Shown piece after piece: positions 40,470-48,973 of a stretch of 64,000 nucleotides of DNA (its first letter is position 1; the number at the start of each line of letters is the position of its first letter). The translations under genes were made by a program, and so were the position numbers. Under the pieces are notes generated by a model. It was given only the letters and a program-made list of their open reading frames with translations. It did no database searches and was not told the DNA's origin. The DNA lies in NCBI GenBank assembly GCA_035280425.1, contig DATEFW010000044.1, forward strand, positions 62,001 through 126,000, read 5' to 3'. This DNA is from QHXW01 sp035280425 (GTDB lineage Bacteria > Acidobacteriota > Terriglobia > Bryobacterales > Bryobacteraceae).

Positions 40470-41030
40470 ATGGACAGAGCCGCCCGGACGCTCGATGAAT
40501 GGATCGCGCTCCGATGCAAGCTCGGCGAAGCGAAGGCGTTCGACGACCTGGTACGCCTGATGGAGCGCCCTCTTCTCTATTACGCAACCAAGCTTCTGCG
40601 AAACGAAGACGGCGCCCTCGACGTGCTTCAGGAGGTGTGGTTCGTCGCCTTCCGCAACATTCGGAAGCTGAAGGATCCTGCGTCGTTGCGGCCCTGGCTC
40701 TACAAGATCACGCGAGGTATCGCTGTAGATCGTATCCGGAAGGAGCTCGCGCGGGAGCGGAGCGAGGACGCGCAGGCGAAGTCCACAGCTCTGGGCGACG
40801 ATAACCCTTCGTTTGAGTCCGAAGACGCTGCTGCCATTCACGAAGGCTTGAACGAACTGGATACGGAGCACCGCGATGTTCTGACCCTGCACTTTCTGGA
40901 CGACCTCTCCATTGCGGAGATAGCGGCGGCGACAGGCTGTCCGGAGGGCACCGTCAAGTCGCGCATTCACTACGGCAAACAGACGTTGAAACAGATTCTA
41001 ATGCGAGGTGGCTATGTCAAACGAAAATAA
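40470..41030 (+). CDS. ECF-type RNA polymerase sigma factor
   Basis: A 186-residue extracytoplasmic-function sigma factor. Region 2 includes LMERPLLYYATKLLRNEDGA, DVLQEVWFVAFRNIRKLKDP and LRPWLYKITRGIAVDRIRKE (-10 recognition). Region 4 is ELDTEHRDVLTLHFLDDLSI and EIAAATGCPEGTVKSRIHYG (-35 helix-turn-helix). AGGGGT just before ATG 40470 is the ribosome site. Its 3' end overlaps the next gene, which is a membrane protein and so a candidate anti-sigma partner. Confidence 0.93.
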   Translation: MDRAARTLDEWIALRCKLGEAKAFDDLVRLMERPLLYYATKLLRNEDGALDVLQEVWFVAFRNIRKLKDPASLRPWLYKITRGIAVDRIRKELARERSEDAQAKSTALGDDNPSFESEDAAAIHEGLNELDTEHRDVLTLHFLDDLSIAEIAAATGCPEGTVKSRIHYGKQTLKQILMRGGYVKRK

Positions 41031-41388
41031 CATCAGGGAAGAACTGCTCGGCCGGCACCTGCCCCAGCCCGGCAAACTGGAAGATTACCGGCGCGAGGTG
41101 GAGCAGATGCTCGAGAGTCGCCAGAAAAAGTTTCGTCGCAGCACACTGGCCAACCGGATCGGTGGTGTCGCGTGCCTCGTCACAGCGGTGATTCTTATGT
41201 TGGCCGCGGGATCTCGGAACGATACGTTCCTCGCTGTCTCGGCCTGTTTCTGGTTCATCTTCTTTCTCGGTGTGGCGATGCACTGGTTGATCGGCGAAAG
41301 CCGCCTCGAGCTCCTCAAAGAACTGAAGCAGGCTCAGTTGCAGATTCTGGAGCTTCGCGTCCGGCTCGACCAACGAAGTGCCGAATAG
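41014..41388 (+). CDS. Two-helix membrane protein coupled to the ECF sigma factor
   Basis: Start ATG 41014 with GAGGTGG just before; the ORF overlaps the sigma gene by 17 bases. The 124-residue protein has a cytoplasmic N-terminus of ~45 residues (MSNENNIREELLGRHLPQPG), two membrane helices (GGVACLVTAVILMLAAGS and FLAVSACFWFIFFLGVAMHW) and a C-terminal coiled coil (LELLKELKQAQLQILELRVR). No zinc anti-sigma motif (HxxxCxxC) was seen, so a role as anti-sigma factor is suggested only by position. Confidence 0.7.
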   Translation: MSNENNIREELLGRHLPQPGKLEDYRREVEQMLESRQKKFRRSTLANRIGGVACLVTAVILMLAAGSRNDTFLAVSACFWFIFFLGVAMHWLIGESRLELLKELKQAQLQILELRVRLDQRSAE

Positions 41389-41472
41389 CTGCTCACGGCA
41401 CGACCGGCTATCTGCCCGGTTCCGTTGCTGTATACTACTTCCTCTAATTCACTCTTCCGGGGTGCCGCCATC

Positions 41473-42555
41473 ATGAAAATCGAATCGCGCAATACGGAAC
41501 CATCTTCTTTCAATCGCCGCTCATTCCTCACCGCAGGCGCTTTTGGCGCTCTAGCCGCCTCGGCCGCCGCCCAGTCCCCCCGCGACTGGTCCGGCAAGAA
41601 CCCCGTCCGTTATCCCGATCCCGACATCCTCGTTCTCGATAAGCGCTTCAACAAATACAAAATCGGCAACACGCCCATTCAGCGGCTTTATACCGGCACG
41701 CTATGGTCGGAAGGCCCAGCGTGGGATAGCGTCGGCCGGTACTTGGTCTGGAGCGACATCCCCAACGACCGCCAGTTGCGCTGGATCGAAGACGATGGCC
41801 ACGTCAGCACCATCCGCCATCCCTCCGGCTACAGCAACGGCAACACCTTCGATTACGAGGGCCGCCAGCTTTCCTGCGAGCACGGCAACCGGCGCGTGGT
41901 CCGATACGAACGGAACGGTTCGGTCTCGGTGATCGCCGACAAATGGAACGGCAAGATCCTGAACGCTCCGAACGACATCGTCGTGCATCCCGATGGCGCC
42001 ATCTGGTTCACCGATCCGGGCTACGGCGCGCTGGTCGATTATGAGGGCCATCAAGGCGAGCTGCTCATCAAAGAAGCCGTCTACCGCGTCGACGTCAAAG
42101 GCGGCCAGATGACCATGGTCACCGACGAGCTTTATAAGCCCAACGGCCTCTGCTTCTCGCCCGATTACAAAAAGCTCTACATCTGCGACACCGGCGCGAC
42201 GCATTATCCCAACGCGCCCAAGATCATCAAGGTCTACGACGTGGCCGACGAAAAGACGCTGCGCAACGGCCGCCAGTACATTTCGATGGATCTCCCGGGA
42301 AAAGGCGCGGGCCTCGCCGACGGCATCCGTGCCGATACCGACGGCAACATCTGGGTGGGCGCCGGCTGGGTCGGCGCAGGCTACGATGGCGTCCATATCT
42401 TCTCGCCCGAGGGCCAGCGCATCGGCCAGATTCTGCTCCCCGAAATCTGTGCCAATGTGTGCTTTGGCGGTCCTAAACGAAACCGTTTGTTTATGGCCGC
42501 AGGCCAGTCGCTCTACGCCGTCTATGTCGAAGCCCACGGCGCGCACATCTGCTGA
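41473..42555 (+). CDS. Exported SMP-30/gluconolactonase-family protein
   Basis: Start ATG 41473 (MKIESRNTEPSSFNRRSFLT), giving a Tat leader with NRRSFLTAGAFGALAASAAA. The ~360-residue body is a six-bladed propeller of the SMP-30/gluconolaconase/LRE type: LWSEGPAWDSVGRYLVWSDI (metal Glu), KILNAPNDIVVHPDGAIWFT, KPNGLCFSPDYKKLYICDTG and GLADGIRADTDGNIWVGAG. These supply the Glu, Asn and Asp ligands of the divalent metal. It probably hydrolyses sugar lactones outside the cytoplasm, in line with the exported sugar enzymes in this window. Confidence 0.9.
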   Translation: MKIESRNTEPSSFNRRSFLTAGAFGALAASAAAQSPRDWSGKNPVRYPDPDILVLDKRFNKYKIGNTPIQRLYTGTLWSEGPAWDSVGRYLVWSDIPNDRQLRWIEDDGHVSTIRHPSGYSNGNTFDYEGRQLSCEHGNRRVVRYERNGSVSVIADKWNGKILNAPNDIVVHPDGAIWFTDPGYGALVDYEGHQGELLIKEAVYRVDVKGGQMTMVTDELYKPNGLCFSPDYKKLYICDTGATHYPNAPKIIKVYDVADEKTLRNGRQYISMDLPGKGAGLADGIRADTDGNIWVGAGWVGAGYDGVHIFSPEGQRIGQILLPEICANVCFGGPKRNRLFMAAGQSLYAVYVEAHGAHIC

Positions 42556-42695
42556 GCGGCTGCGTTGAATGGCGCACTCACGATTGCGCCGTTAACCACA
42601 TCCGGCCCAGTCGCGATACCCGGCAATTAAAGAAAACAAAACGTCACAGGCGCGGCAAGCTGCTTGCTCGTGGTTAAGTTCCAGAGGTAAATCCC

Positions 42696-43160
42696 ATGAC
42701 TTCCCGCGCCCAGATCGACGATTTTCTCAGCCGCAAGCGCCTGGCCGTGGTTGGCGTTTCCCGTAACCCGAAAGATTTCACCCGTCTCCTTTTCCATGAA
42801 TTTGTCGCCCGTGGTTATGACGCGGTGCCGGTAAACCCGAACACGAACGAAATCGATGGACGCCCTGCGTTCGCGCGGGTTCAGGACATCGCGCCGCCGG
42901 TCGAAGAAGCCCTTTTACTGACCACCCCCGCCGTAACCGGCCGAGCCGTCCGCGACTGCGCCGAAGCCGGTATCCGCCGCGTCTGGATGCACCGCGGCGC
43001 AGGAGTCGGCGCCGTAAGCCCCAGCGCCGTCCAGTTCTGCGAATCGCATGGTATAGGTGTCGTCGCCGGCGAGTGCCCGTTTATGTTCTTCCCGAACACC
43101 GGCTTCATGCACCGAGTTCACGGAATCATCAAGAAAGTCACCGGAAGCTATCCGCGCTAG
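42696..43160 (+). CDS. CoA-binding domain protein (CoA_binding_2)
   Basis: A 154-residue single-domain Rossmann protein: KRLAVVGVSRNPKDFTRLLF, YDAVPVNPNTNEIDGRPAFA, EEALLLTTPAVTGRAVRDCA and RRVWMHRGAGVGAVSPSAVQ. It ends GVVAGECPFMFFPNTGFMHR, a phrase typical of this short YccU-like family. Binding of CoA or another nucleotide is expected; the reaction is unknown. It overlaps the end of the ADOP permease gene by four bases on opposite strands (convergent). Confidence 0.87.
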   Translation: MTSRAQIDDFLSRKRLAVVGVSRNPKDFTRLLFHEFVARGYDAVPVNPNTNEIDGRPAFARVQDIAPPVEEALLLTTPAVTGRAVRDCAEAGIRRVWMHRGAGVGAVSPSAVQFCESHGIGVVAGECPFMFFPNTGFMHRVHGIIKKVTGSYPR

Positions 43161-45604
43161 TCCTGCCGCAAAGCCGAAGCCGGATCGATGCGCGTCGCCC
43201 GGCGCGCCGGAACCCAGCACGCCACCGCCGCGGTCGAGGCAACCAGTGCAACGGCCATGGCCATGAGCGCCGGGTCGTTCGCCTGTGCGCCGGCCAGCGC
43301 GTGTTGCAAAACCCGCGTCAGCCCCAGTGCCGCCGGCAGACCGATCACAATCCCAAGGCTTACAATCCCCATGCCGTGCCGGAAGACCAGCGCATGTACT
43401 TGCCGTGGTGCGGCTCCGAGCGCCATTCGAACGCCGATTTCCTGTGTGCGCCGCGAGGTCACATACGAGACCACTCCATAAACTCCGGCGGCCGAAAGCG
43501 CCAGCGCCAGGAAGCCGGTGATCGCGAGCAGCATCATGATGAACCGCCGGTCGGAGACCGAATCGCCGATCAGCGTGGACATAGTAGCGCTCAGAAAAAC
43601 CGGCTGGTTGGGATCGATCGCCGCTACCGCGCGCCGGATCTCGCGCGCCAGCCCCCCGGAATTCCGGCTTCGCGCCACCAGAAAAATCGCGGAGGCAAGC
43701 GAGTTTTCCGAAACATAGACTTGCATTCCCGGCGGCTGATCGAGAGCCGCATGGCGCGTGCTCGTCACCACGCCGATCACACGCTTCCAGTTTGGCGGCC
43801 GGCCCGGCGCGCAGTTGATGCAGATCCGGCTGCCAATTACTTTTCCCGCGGGCCAGAAGCGGCCGGCGGCCAGATCGTTGACGATAGCGACATCGCGCGT
43901 GGGCTCCACTTCTTCTTCGCGGAACCAGCGGCCCTCGATCAGCTTCAGCCCCATGGTTTCCAGATACCCGGGCGTCACCATATTGACTTCCGCCACCGGC
44001 TGCGTGTCGGGCCGTGCGACCGCCGCGTCTGTAGCCGCGACCCATCCGCCTGTATTTTCGCCGCTGAACGGCAGCGCGTCGACCGCGCCCGCCGACTCCA
44101 CCCCCGCGAGCGCGCGGACTGCATCGAGGATCTGGCGGAAAAGCGCCGCGCGTTTCTCCGGGTGGTTCAAATAACGGTCGCCGGCGGGAACGATGATGGA
44201 GGCCAGCACCCGGTCGGCCGCAAAGCCCGGATCGGTGCGCATCAGCCGCACGAAGCTTCCAGTCAACGTGCCGCCGATCACAACCAGCACAACGGTGATT
44301 GCAATCTCTGCGACCAGCAGCGCCGTCCGCATCCGATTGCCCGCCGCTCCGATCGTTCCCCGCGCTCCCGATTCGCGAAGCGCGCTGGCCGGCTCCTGAG
44401 CCGCCGCCCGCCAGCCCGGCGCGATTCCTGAGAGCACGCCGTTCAGCATCGAAATCCCGAGCGCAAACGCGAACACAGTCCAATCGGCGCGCGCCGCCGC
44501 CAGGCGCGGAATGCTCATGGGTGTGAGGGCGGGCAAAAGTTTCCACGCGACCAGCGCCAGCGCGTAACCACCCAAGCCGCCCGCCAGCGCCAGCACGGCG
44601 CTCTCGGTGACCAGTTGCCGCATGATGCGCGCGCGCCCCGCCCCCAGCGCCGCACGAATGGCCATCTCCCTGTGCCGCTCTAGCGCGCGGGCCAGCAGCA
44701 GGTTGGTCACGTTGGCGCATCCGATCAGCAGAAAAATCAGCGCCGCGCCCATCAGCAGCAACAGGCCGGTTTGCGCGAACCCGAGAGTCCGGTCCCGCAG
44801 ATATCCCGCGCGCAGCGTCCGCCCGCGGTTGGTCTCCGGATAAATTTGAGCCAGGCGCTCCGCAATTCCTGCCAGATCCTGGTTTGCCTGCTTCAGGGAT
44901 ACGCCCGGCCGCAGGCGCGCCACCGCTCCGTATGCGACGTGCTCCCGCTTGACTTTCGCGCGATCGATCTCTTCCGGCGCCCAGAAGTCCATGTGGCGCG
45001 ATGGCGTCGTGACCGTGGTGGCCAGCCGCATGGGAAAGTCGAAGCCTTCCGGCATCACCCCGATGATCGCGCAGGCGTGCCCGTTCACCTGCACCGTGCG
45101 GCCGACGGCTGAAGGATCGGCATGGAAGCGCCGCACCCATAATCCGTAGCTCAGGATCATCTCGCGCTCTCGTCCCGGCTGGGTTTCTTCCGGCAGAATG
45201 TTTCTCCCCAGCATGGGGCTGACGCCGAGCATCGGAAACATCTCGGCTGACACCCGCAATCCGTAAAGCGCTTCCGGTAGTGCTCTCCGATCGCCGGCCA
45301 GATTGAAAACTGCGTAATGGTAGGTCGCGACAGCCGAGAAGCTCCGGTTTTGCCGCTCGACGTCCTCCATGTCGTTCCACGAAACCCAATCCTGGCGCCC
45401 GCTCGCTCCGCCCGCAAAATCCGTGCGGATCTGGACTAATTCATCGGCGCGCGAATAGGGAAACGGCTCGATGAGGACGGTTTTTAATGCCGCGAAGACA
45501 ACCGCGGTGGCACCCACACCGATCGCCATCGACAGGATCGCAACGGCGCTCACTGCCTGAGCTCGGCCCAACATACGAAGCGCCAGCCGGACATCGGAGA
45601 GCAT
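43157..45604 (-). CDS. ADOP-type MacB/FtsX permease (no ATPase domain)
   Basis: Third duplicated permease, ~815 residues from ATG 45604 (MLSDVRLALRMLGRAQAVSA); ATG 45619 is possible, and the longer frame to 45727 reads through the divergent promoter region. Halves carry ERHREMAIRAALGAGRARIM and RTQEIGVRMALGAAPRQVHA, with ARRATRIDPASALRQD at the end. Residues ~50-280 and ~460-690 are the two periplasmic core domains. It is divergent from the SBBP-repeat protein gene (110 bases between starts), so the two may share a control region. Confidence 0.92.
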   Translation of the reverse strand: MLSDVRLALRMLGRAQAVSAVAILSMAIGVGATAVVFAALKTVLIEPFPYSRADELVQIRTDFAGGASGRQDWVSWNDMEDVERQNRSFSAVATYHYAVFNLAGDRRALPEALYGLRVSAEMFPMLGVSPMLGRNILPEETQPGREREMILSYGLWVRRFHADPSAVGRTVQVNGHACAIIGVMPEGFDFPMRLATTVTTPSRHMDFWAPEEIDRAKVKREHVAYGAVARLRPGVSLKQANQDLAGIAERLAQIYPETNRGRTLRAGYLRDRTLGFAQTGLLLLMGAALIFLLIGCANVTNLLLARALERHREMAIRAALGAGRARIMRQLVTESAVLALAGGLGGYALALVAWKLLPALTPMSIPRLAAARADWTVFAFALGISMLNGVLSGIAPGWRAAAQEPASALRESGARGTIGAAGNRMRTALLVAEIAITVVLVVIGGTLTGSFVRLMRTDPGFAADRVLASIIVPAGDRYLNHPEKRAALFRQILDAVRALAGVESAGAVDALPFSGENTGGWVAATDAAVARPDTQPVAEVNMVTPGYLETMGLKLIEGRWFREEEVEPTRDVAIVNDLAAGRFWPAGKVIGSRICINCAPGRPPNWKRVIGVVTSTRHAALDQPPGMQVYVSENSLASAIFLVARSRNSGGLAREIRRAVAAIDPNQPVFLSATMSTLIGDSVSDRRFIMMLLAITGFLALALSAAGVYGVVSYVTSRRTQEIGVRMALGAAPRQVHALVFRHGMGIVSLGIVIGLPAALGLTRVLQHALAGAQANDPALMAMAVALVASTAAVACWVPARRATRIDPASALRQD

Positions 45605-45713
45605 CGGGGATCGCCGCATATAGACGATAGCCCGGAAATTGCGGTTTCGGCAAAACGCGCAACAGGCTAAAGCCTTACCCGGCTCCCGTCGAATAAACAC
45701 CTGAGGAGTCGAG

Positions 45714-48500
45714 ATGATCGAGTGCAATACCGCAATACACAGGTTGGCGACGCTGCGCTTTTGGACCGCGATGCTGTCTTTCGCGGTTTCCGGCTGTCTG
45801 GTTCAGCAGGCCCAGGCCGATTACGGTCACATGCCGCTATTTTTTATTGAGAACCGCGGGCAGGCGGACCGCGACATCCGCTATATGGTTCAGCGCCCTG
45901 GACTTGCGGCTTTTTTTGAGGCCGGTGGCGTCAGTATCGCCGCAGGCGACAGCGCTTTCCGTCTCCGTTTCTCCGGCGCCAACCCGTATCCTGTCATTGA
46001 AGGCGTCGATCCGCTACCCGGCCGGGTGAACTTTCTGATCGGCCCGAAGCCGCTTTGGAAGACCGACGTCGCTACGTTCGGTTCGGTCGTGTACCGCGAC
46101 ATTTATCCTGGTATCGATCTGGTCTACTCCGGGTCCGGCGAAAATTTGAAGTCGCAATTTGTCGTTTCTCCGGGCGCGGACCCCGGCATTATTCGCCTCA
46201 GTTATGAAATGGTGGATCGGCCACGCATTGAACAGGACGGCGTGCTGGTGCTGCCCACCAAATCCGGCCAGTTCCGCGAAAACAAGCCCGTTGTTTACCA
46301 GGATCATGGCGGCAGGCACACGGCGGTTGACGGCGCTTACCGCATTCTCCGCGACGGCACTGTGGCGTTTCGCCTCGGCACTTACGATCGCACGCAGCCG
46401 CTCATCATCGATCCCGTTCTCACTTACAGCACGTATCTTGGCGGCGGCGGAATGGATGCAGTGACTTCCATCGCGGTTGACGGCGCAGGCAATGCGTATC
46501 TCGCCGGATGGACCACGTCGATCGATTTCCCAACCGTGAACCCCATCCGCCCGGCGAACGGCGGCGGTGTGGACGCATTCGTCGCCAAGCTGAATGCCGG
46601 CGGCAACGCTCTGGTCTATTGCACCTATCTCGGCGGCCGCGGTGACGACCGCGCGTTCGGCGTGGCTGTGGATTCTTCCGGCAATGCCTACGTCACCGGC
46701 TGGACGTCGTCTTCCTCGTTTCCCACAGCGGCGCCGGTCCAATCCTCGCTGTCCGGCTCGCGCGACGCGTTCGTGGCCAAGCTCAATTCTTCGGGTAACG
46801 CATTAATATACAGCACCTATCTCGGGGGTTCGGCTAACGATACAGGCACAAGCATCGCCGTCGACAGCGCGGGCAATGCTTACGTCGCCGGCAGCACGTA
46901 TTCCTACAATTTCCCGACGCTGAGCGCTTATCAAACCTCCAACCGTGGGCAGCAGAACGCCTTCATATCCAAGTTGAATCCATTTGGCGCCCTGGTGTAC
47001 AGCACTTACCTGGGTGGTAACGGGACCGACGGCGCGTCCGGCATCGCGGTCGACAGCACGGGCCATGCTTACATCACGGGCGGCACGACGTCCACGAATT
47101 TCCCTGCCGTTTCGGCTTTCCAGCCTGCCAGCGGCGGCAATCAGGACGCCTTCGTTACCAAGCTGGGCCCGTCCGGGAACACCCTGGTCTACAGCAGCTA
47201 CCTGGGCGGATCAGGCGGCGCTTCCGGCACGGTCGAGGCCGGCACCGCCATCGCTGTGGATTCGGCCGGCGCGGCCTACGTCACCGGCGCGACCAGTTCG
47301 CTGAATTTTCCAGTTACCGCCGGCGCTCTGCAAGCCGTGAACATGGGAGGCGGCGAGGACGCATTTGCGGCCAAGGTGAATCCTGCCGGGAATGCACTGG
47401 TGTATGCCACGTATCTTGGCGGCTCGAGTTTCGATTTCGCCACCGGCATCGCCGTCGATTTTCTGGGTAACGCCTATGTCGCCGGCTACACCGCCTCATA
47501 CGATTTTCTAAGCCTCCGCGCACTGCAGGCCGGAAATGCAGGCTCGTATGATGCGTTTGTGACCACCATCAATCCGGCAGGCACCGCGATTCTATCGAGT
47601 ACCTATCTCGGCGGCTCCGGCAGCGACTCCGCCAATGCGGTCGCTGTGGACGCGGCGGGCAGCATCTACGTCGCCGGAATGACGCAATCCACCGACTTTC
47701 CACTCAAGACTCCATTTCAGAACTTCAATGGCGGTTCCTACGGAGGGTTCATTTCCAAAATCTCACCAGGCTGGCTGGCGGGCGTGTTTCTGAATGGCTC
47801 GTGGTATCTCGATCGCAACCGCAATGGCAGCTATGACGGAACGGTGGCTGGGGATCAGGCGCTCAGCTTCGGCCAGGCAGGCGATATTCCGGTGGTGGGC
47901 GACTGGTCCGGTTCCGGCACAGTCAAAGTCGGCGTGTTCCGCAGCGGCCAATGGCTGCTGGATTACAACGGAAATGGGGTATGGGACGGCACGGCGGGGG
48001 GCGACCGGCTCTATACCTTCGGCCAGGCAGGCGATATTCCGGTGGTCGGCGACTGGACTGGGACGGGAACGGCGAAGATCGGCGTGTTCCGGGGAGGCTA
48101 CTGGATGCTGGATGCCAACGGCAACGGCCAGTGGGACGGCGCCGGGACCGGCGACACCGGTTTCTGGTTCGGCAATTCCAGCTACAAACCCGTGGTGGGC
48201 GACTGGTCCGGTTCCGGAACGTCCAAGGCCGGCCTGTTCCTCAACGGCACCTGGTACCTCGATACCAACGGTGACGGCCAGTGGGTTCCGGGCGTCGACC
48301 AGGCTGCCTACTTTGGTCAGCCGGGCGACATTCCCGTGGTGGGCGACTGGTCCGGCTGGGGAAAATCCTGCGTCGGCGTATTCCGCTCGGGTTACTGGAT
48401 CGTCGACATGAACGCCAACGGTCTGCTGGACGGAATCGGTATCGGCGAAGTTGGATTCTGGCTGGGAAATTCTTCGTTTGTCCCGGTGGTGATGCGCTAG
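45714..48500 (+). CDS. Secreted SBBP-repeat propeller protein with Ca-binding-like C-terminal repeats
   Basis: A 928-residue exported protein. GAGGAG precedes ATG 45714. After a signal segment (LSFAVSGCLVQQAQA) comes the conserved DUF7948-like N-domain typical of SBBP proteins (FIENRGQADRDIRYMVQRPG, VVYRDIYPGIDLVYSGSGEN). Seven SBBP repeats of ~55 residues, each with a TYLGG phrase followed by GIAVDSAGNAYVTG-like text, span residues ~240-680. The last ~240 residues hold five repeats of the form VGDWSGSGT ... WYLDRNRNGSYDG, rich in DxNxNG calcium-loop-like turns. It is likely a surface or extracellular propeller; the ligand is unknown. Confidence 0.9.
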   Translation: MIECNTAIHRLATLRFWTAMLSFAVSGCLVQQAQADYGHMPLFFIENRGQADRDIRYMVQRPGLAAFFEAGGVSIAAGDSAFRLRFSGANPYPVIEGVDPLPGRVNFLIGPKPLWKTDVATFGSVVYRDIYPGIDLVYSGSGENLKSQFVVSPGADPGIIRLSYEMVDRPRIEQDGVLVLPTKSGQFRENKPVVYQDHGGRHTAVDGAYRILRDGTVAFRLGTYDRTQPLIIDPVLTYSTYLGGGGMDAVTSIAVDGAGNAYLAGWTTSIDFPTVNPIRPANGGGVDAFVAKLNAGGNALVYCTYLGGRGDDRAFGVAVDSSGNAYVTGWTSSSSFPTAAPVQSSLSGSRDAFVAKLNSSGNALIYSTYLGGSANDTGTSIAVDSAGNAYVAGSTYSYNFPTLSAYQTSNRGQQNAFISKLNPFGALVYSTYLGGNGTDGASGIAVDSTGHAYITGGTTSTNFPAVSAFQPASGGNQDAFVTKLGPSGNTLVYSSYLGGSGGASGTVEAGTAIAVDSAGAAYVTGATSSLNFPVTAGALQAVNMGGGEDAFAAKVNPAGNALVYATYLGGSSFDFATGIAVDFLGNAYVAGYTASYDFLSLRALQAGNAGSYDAFVTTINPAGTAILSSTYLGGSGSDSANAVAVDAAGSIYVAGMTQSTDFPLKTPFQNFNGGSYGGFISKISPGWLAGVFLNGSWYLDRNRNGSYDGTVAGDQALSFGQAGDIPVVGDWSGSGTVKVGVFRSGQWLLDYNGNGVWDGTAGGDRLYTFGQAGDIPVVGDWTGTGTAKIGVFRGGYWMLDANGNGQWDGAGTGDTGFWFGNSSYKPVVGDWSGSGTSKAGLFLNGTWYLDTNGDGQWVPGVDQAAYFGQPGDIPVVGDWSGWGKSCVGVFRSGYWIVDMNANGLLDGIGIGEVGFWLGNSSFVPVVMR

Positions 48501-48973
48501 CGGCGCGCCGGGCGAAAGCTTCACCGATCAGACGACGAATCGTTCCACCGCCCGGCGGGCTTCGCTACCCATTACAGTTGGACGGCCGGTTGTGGCGGAC
48601 AGCAGATGACTTTTATGCGGCCTATTTGACGGCGGCGCGCACCGGACTGGGATGGCCGAACCGCGAGGTTTTGCGGGACTGATTGACGCGAAAGGGGCGC
48701 TGCGGAATGAGAAGCGCCGTTTCGGGGCACGTCCGCCGCGCCAGCGGCTTCGTCAAACGCCCCTCGATTCCAGCCGTTCGGGGAACCCGGAAATATCAAT
48801 GCAGACGGAGGCCACTACTTGCTGCGCCTCTACAACGTCCGCGGCATATTCTTATGCGGGCTTGCCGGCGGCAGAGTAGCGCGGCCTCTACCGCGCCCCG
48901 CCGTTGACAAGCACGATACGCCAATCGCTCATCGGTTTCATGCGTCGTTCTGGGCCTGTGCCAAGACCATGAA
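48501..48973. other. Intergenic stretch with gene remnants
   Basis: Between the SBBP gene and the convergent permease. Apart from the barstar-like fragment at 48566-48682, no frame with a ribosome site and recognisable motif was found. A frame from about 48768 to 48975 lacks a start codon. Confidence 0.4.
48566..48682 (+). pseudogene. Barstar-like fragment
   Basis: The frame reads YPLQLDGRLWRTADDFYAAY then LTAARTGLGWPNREVLRD before TGA at 48680. This resembles the conserved centre of barstar (an LDG start, DDFY helix, and a GRNLDALWD-like phrase), here NREVLRD. No start codon or complete N-terminus is present, and reading on past the stop as Trp would give LT, as barstar does. It is a weak but patterned match to a barnase-inhibitor remnant. 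Confidence 0.3.

Noticed and set aside
42915..45389. 824-codon minus-strand frame overlapping the third ADOP permease
   Set aside because: Same strand but another frame than the permease, Arg/Gly/Ala-rich without motifs. The permease frame is the one with full family similarity.
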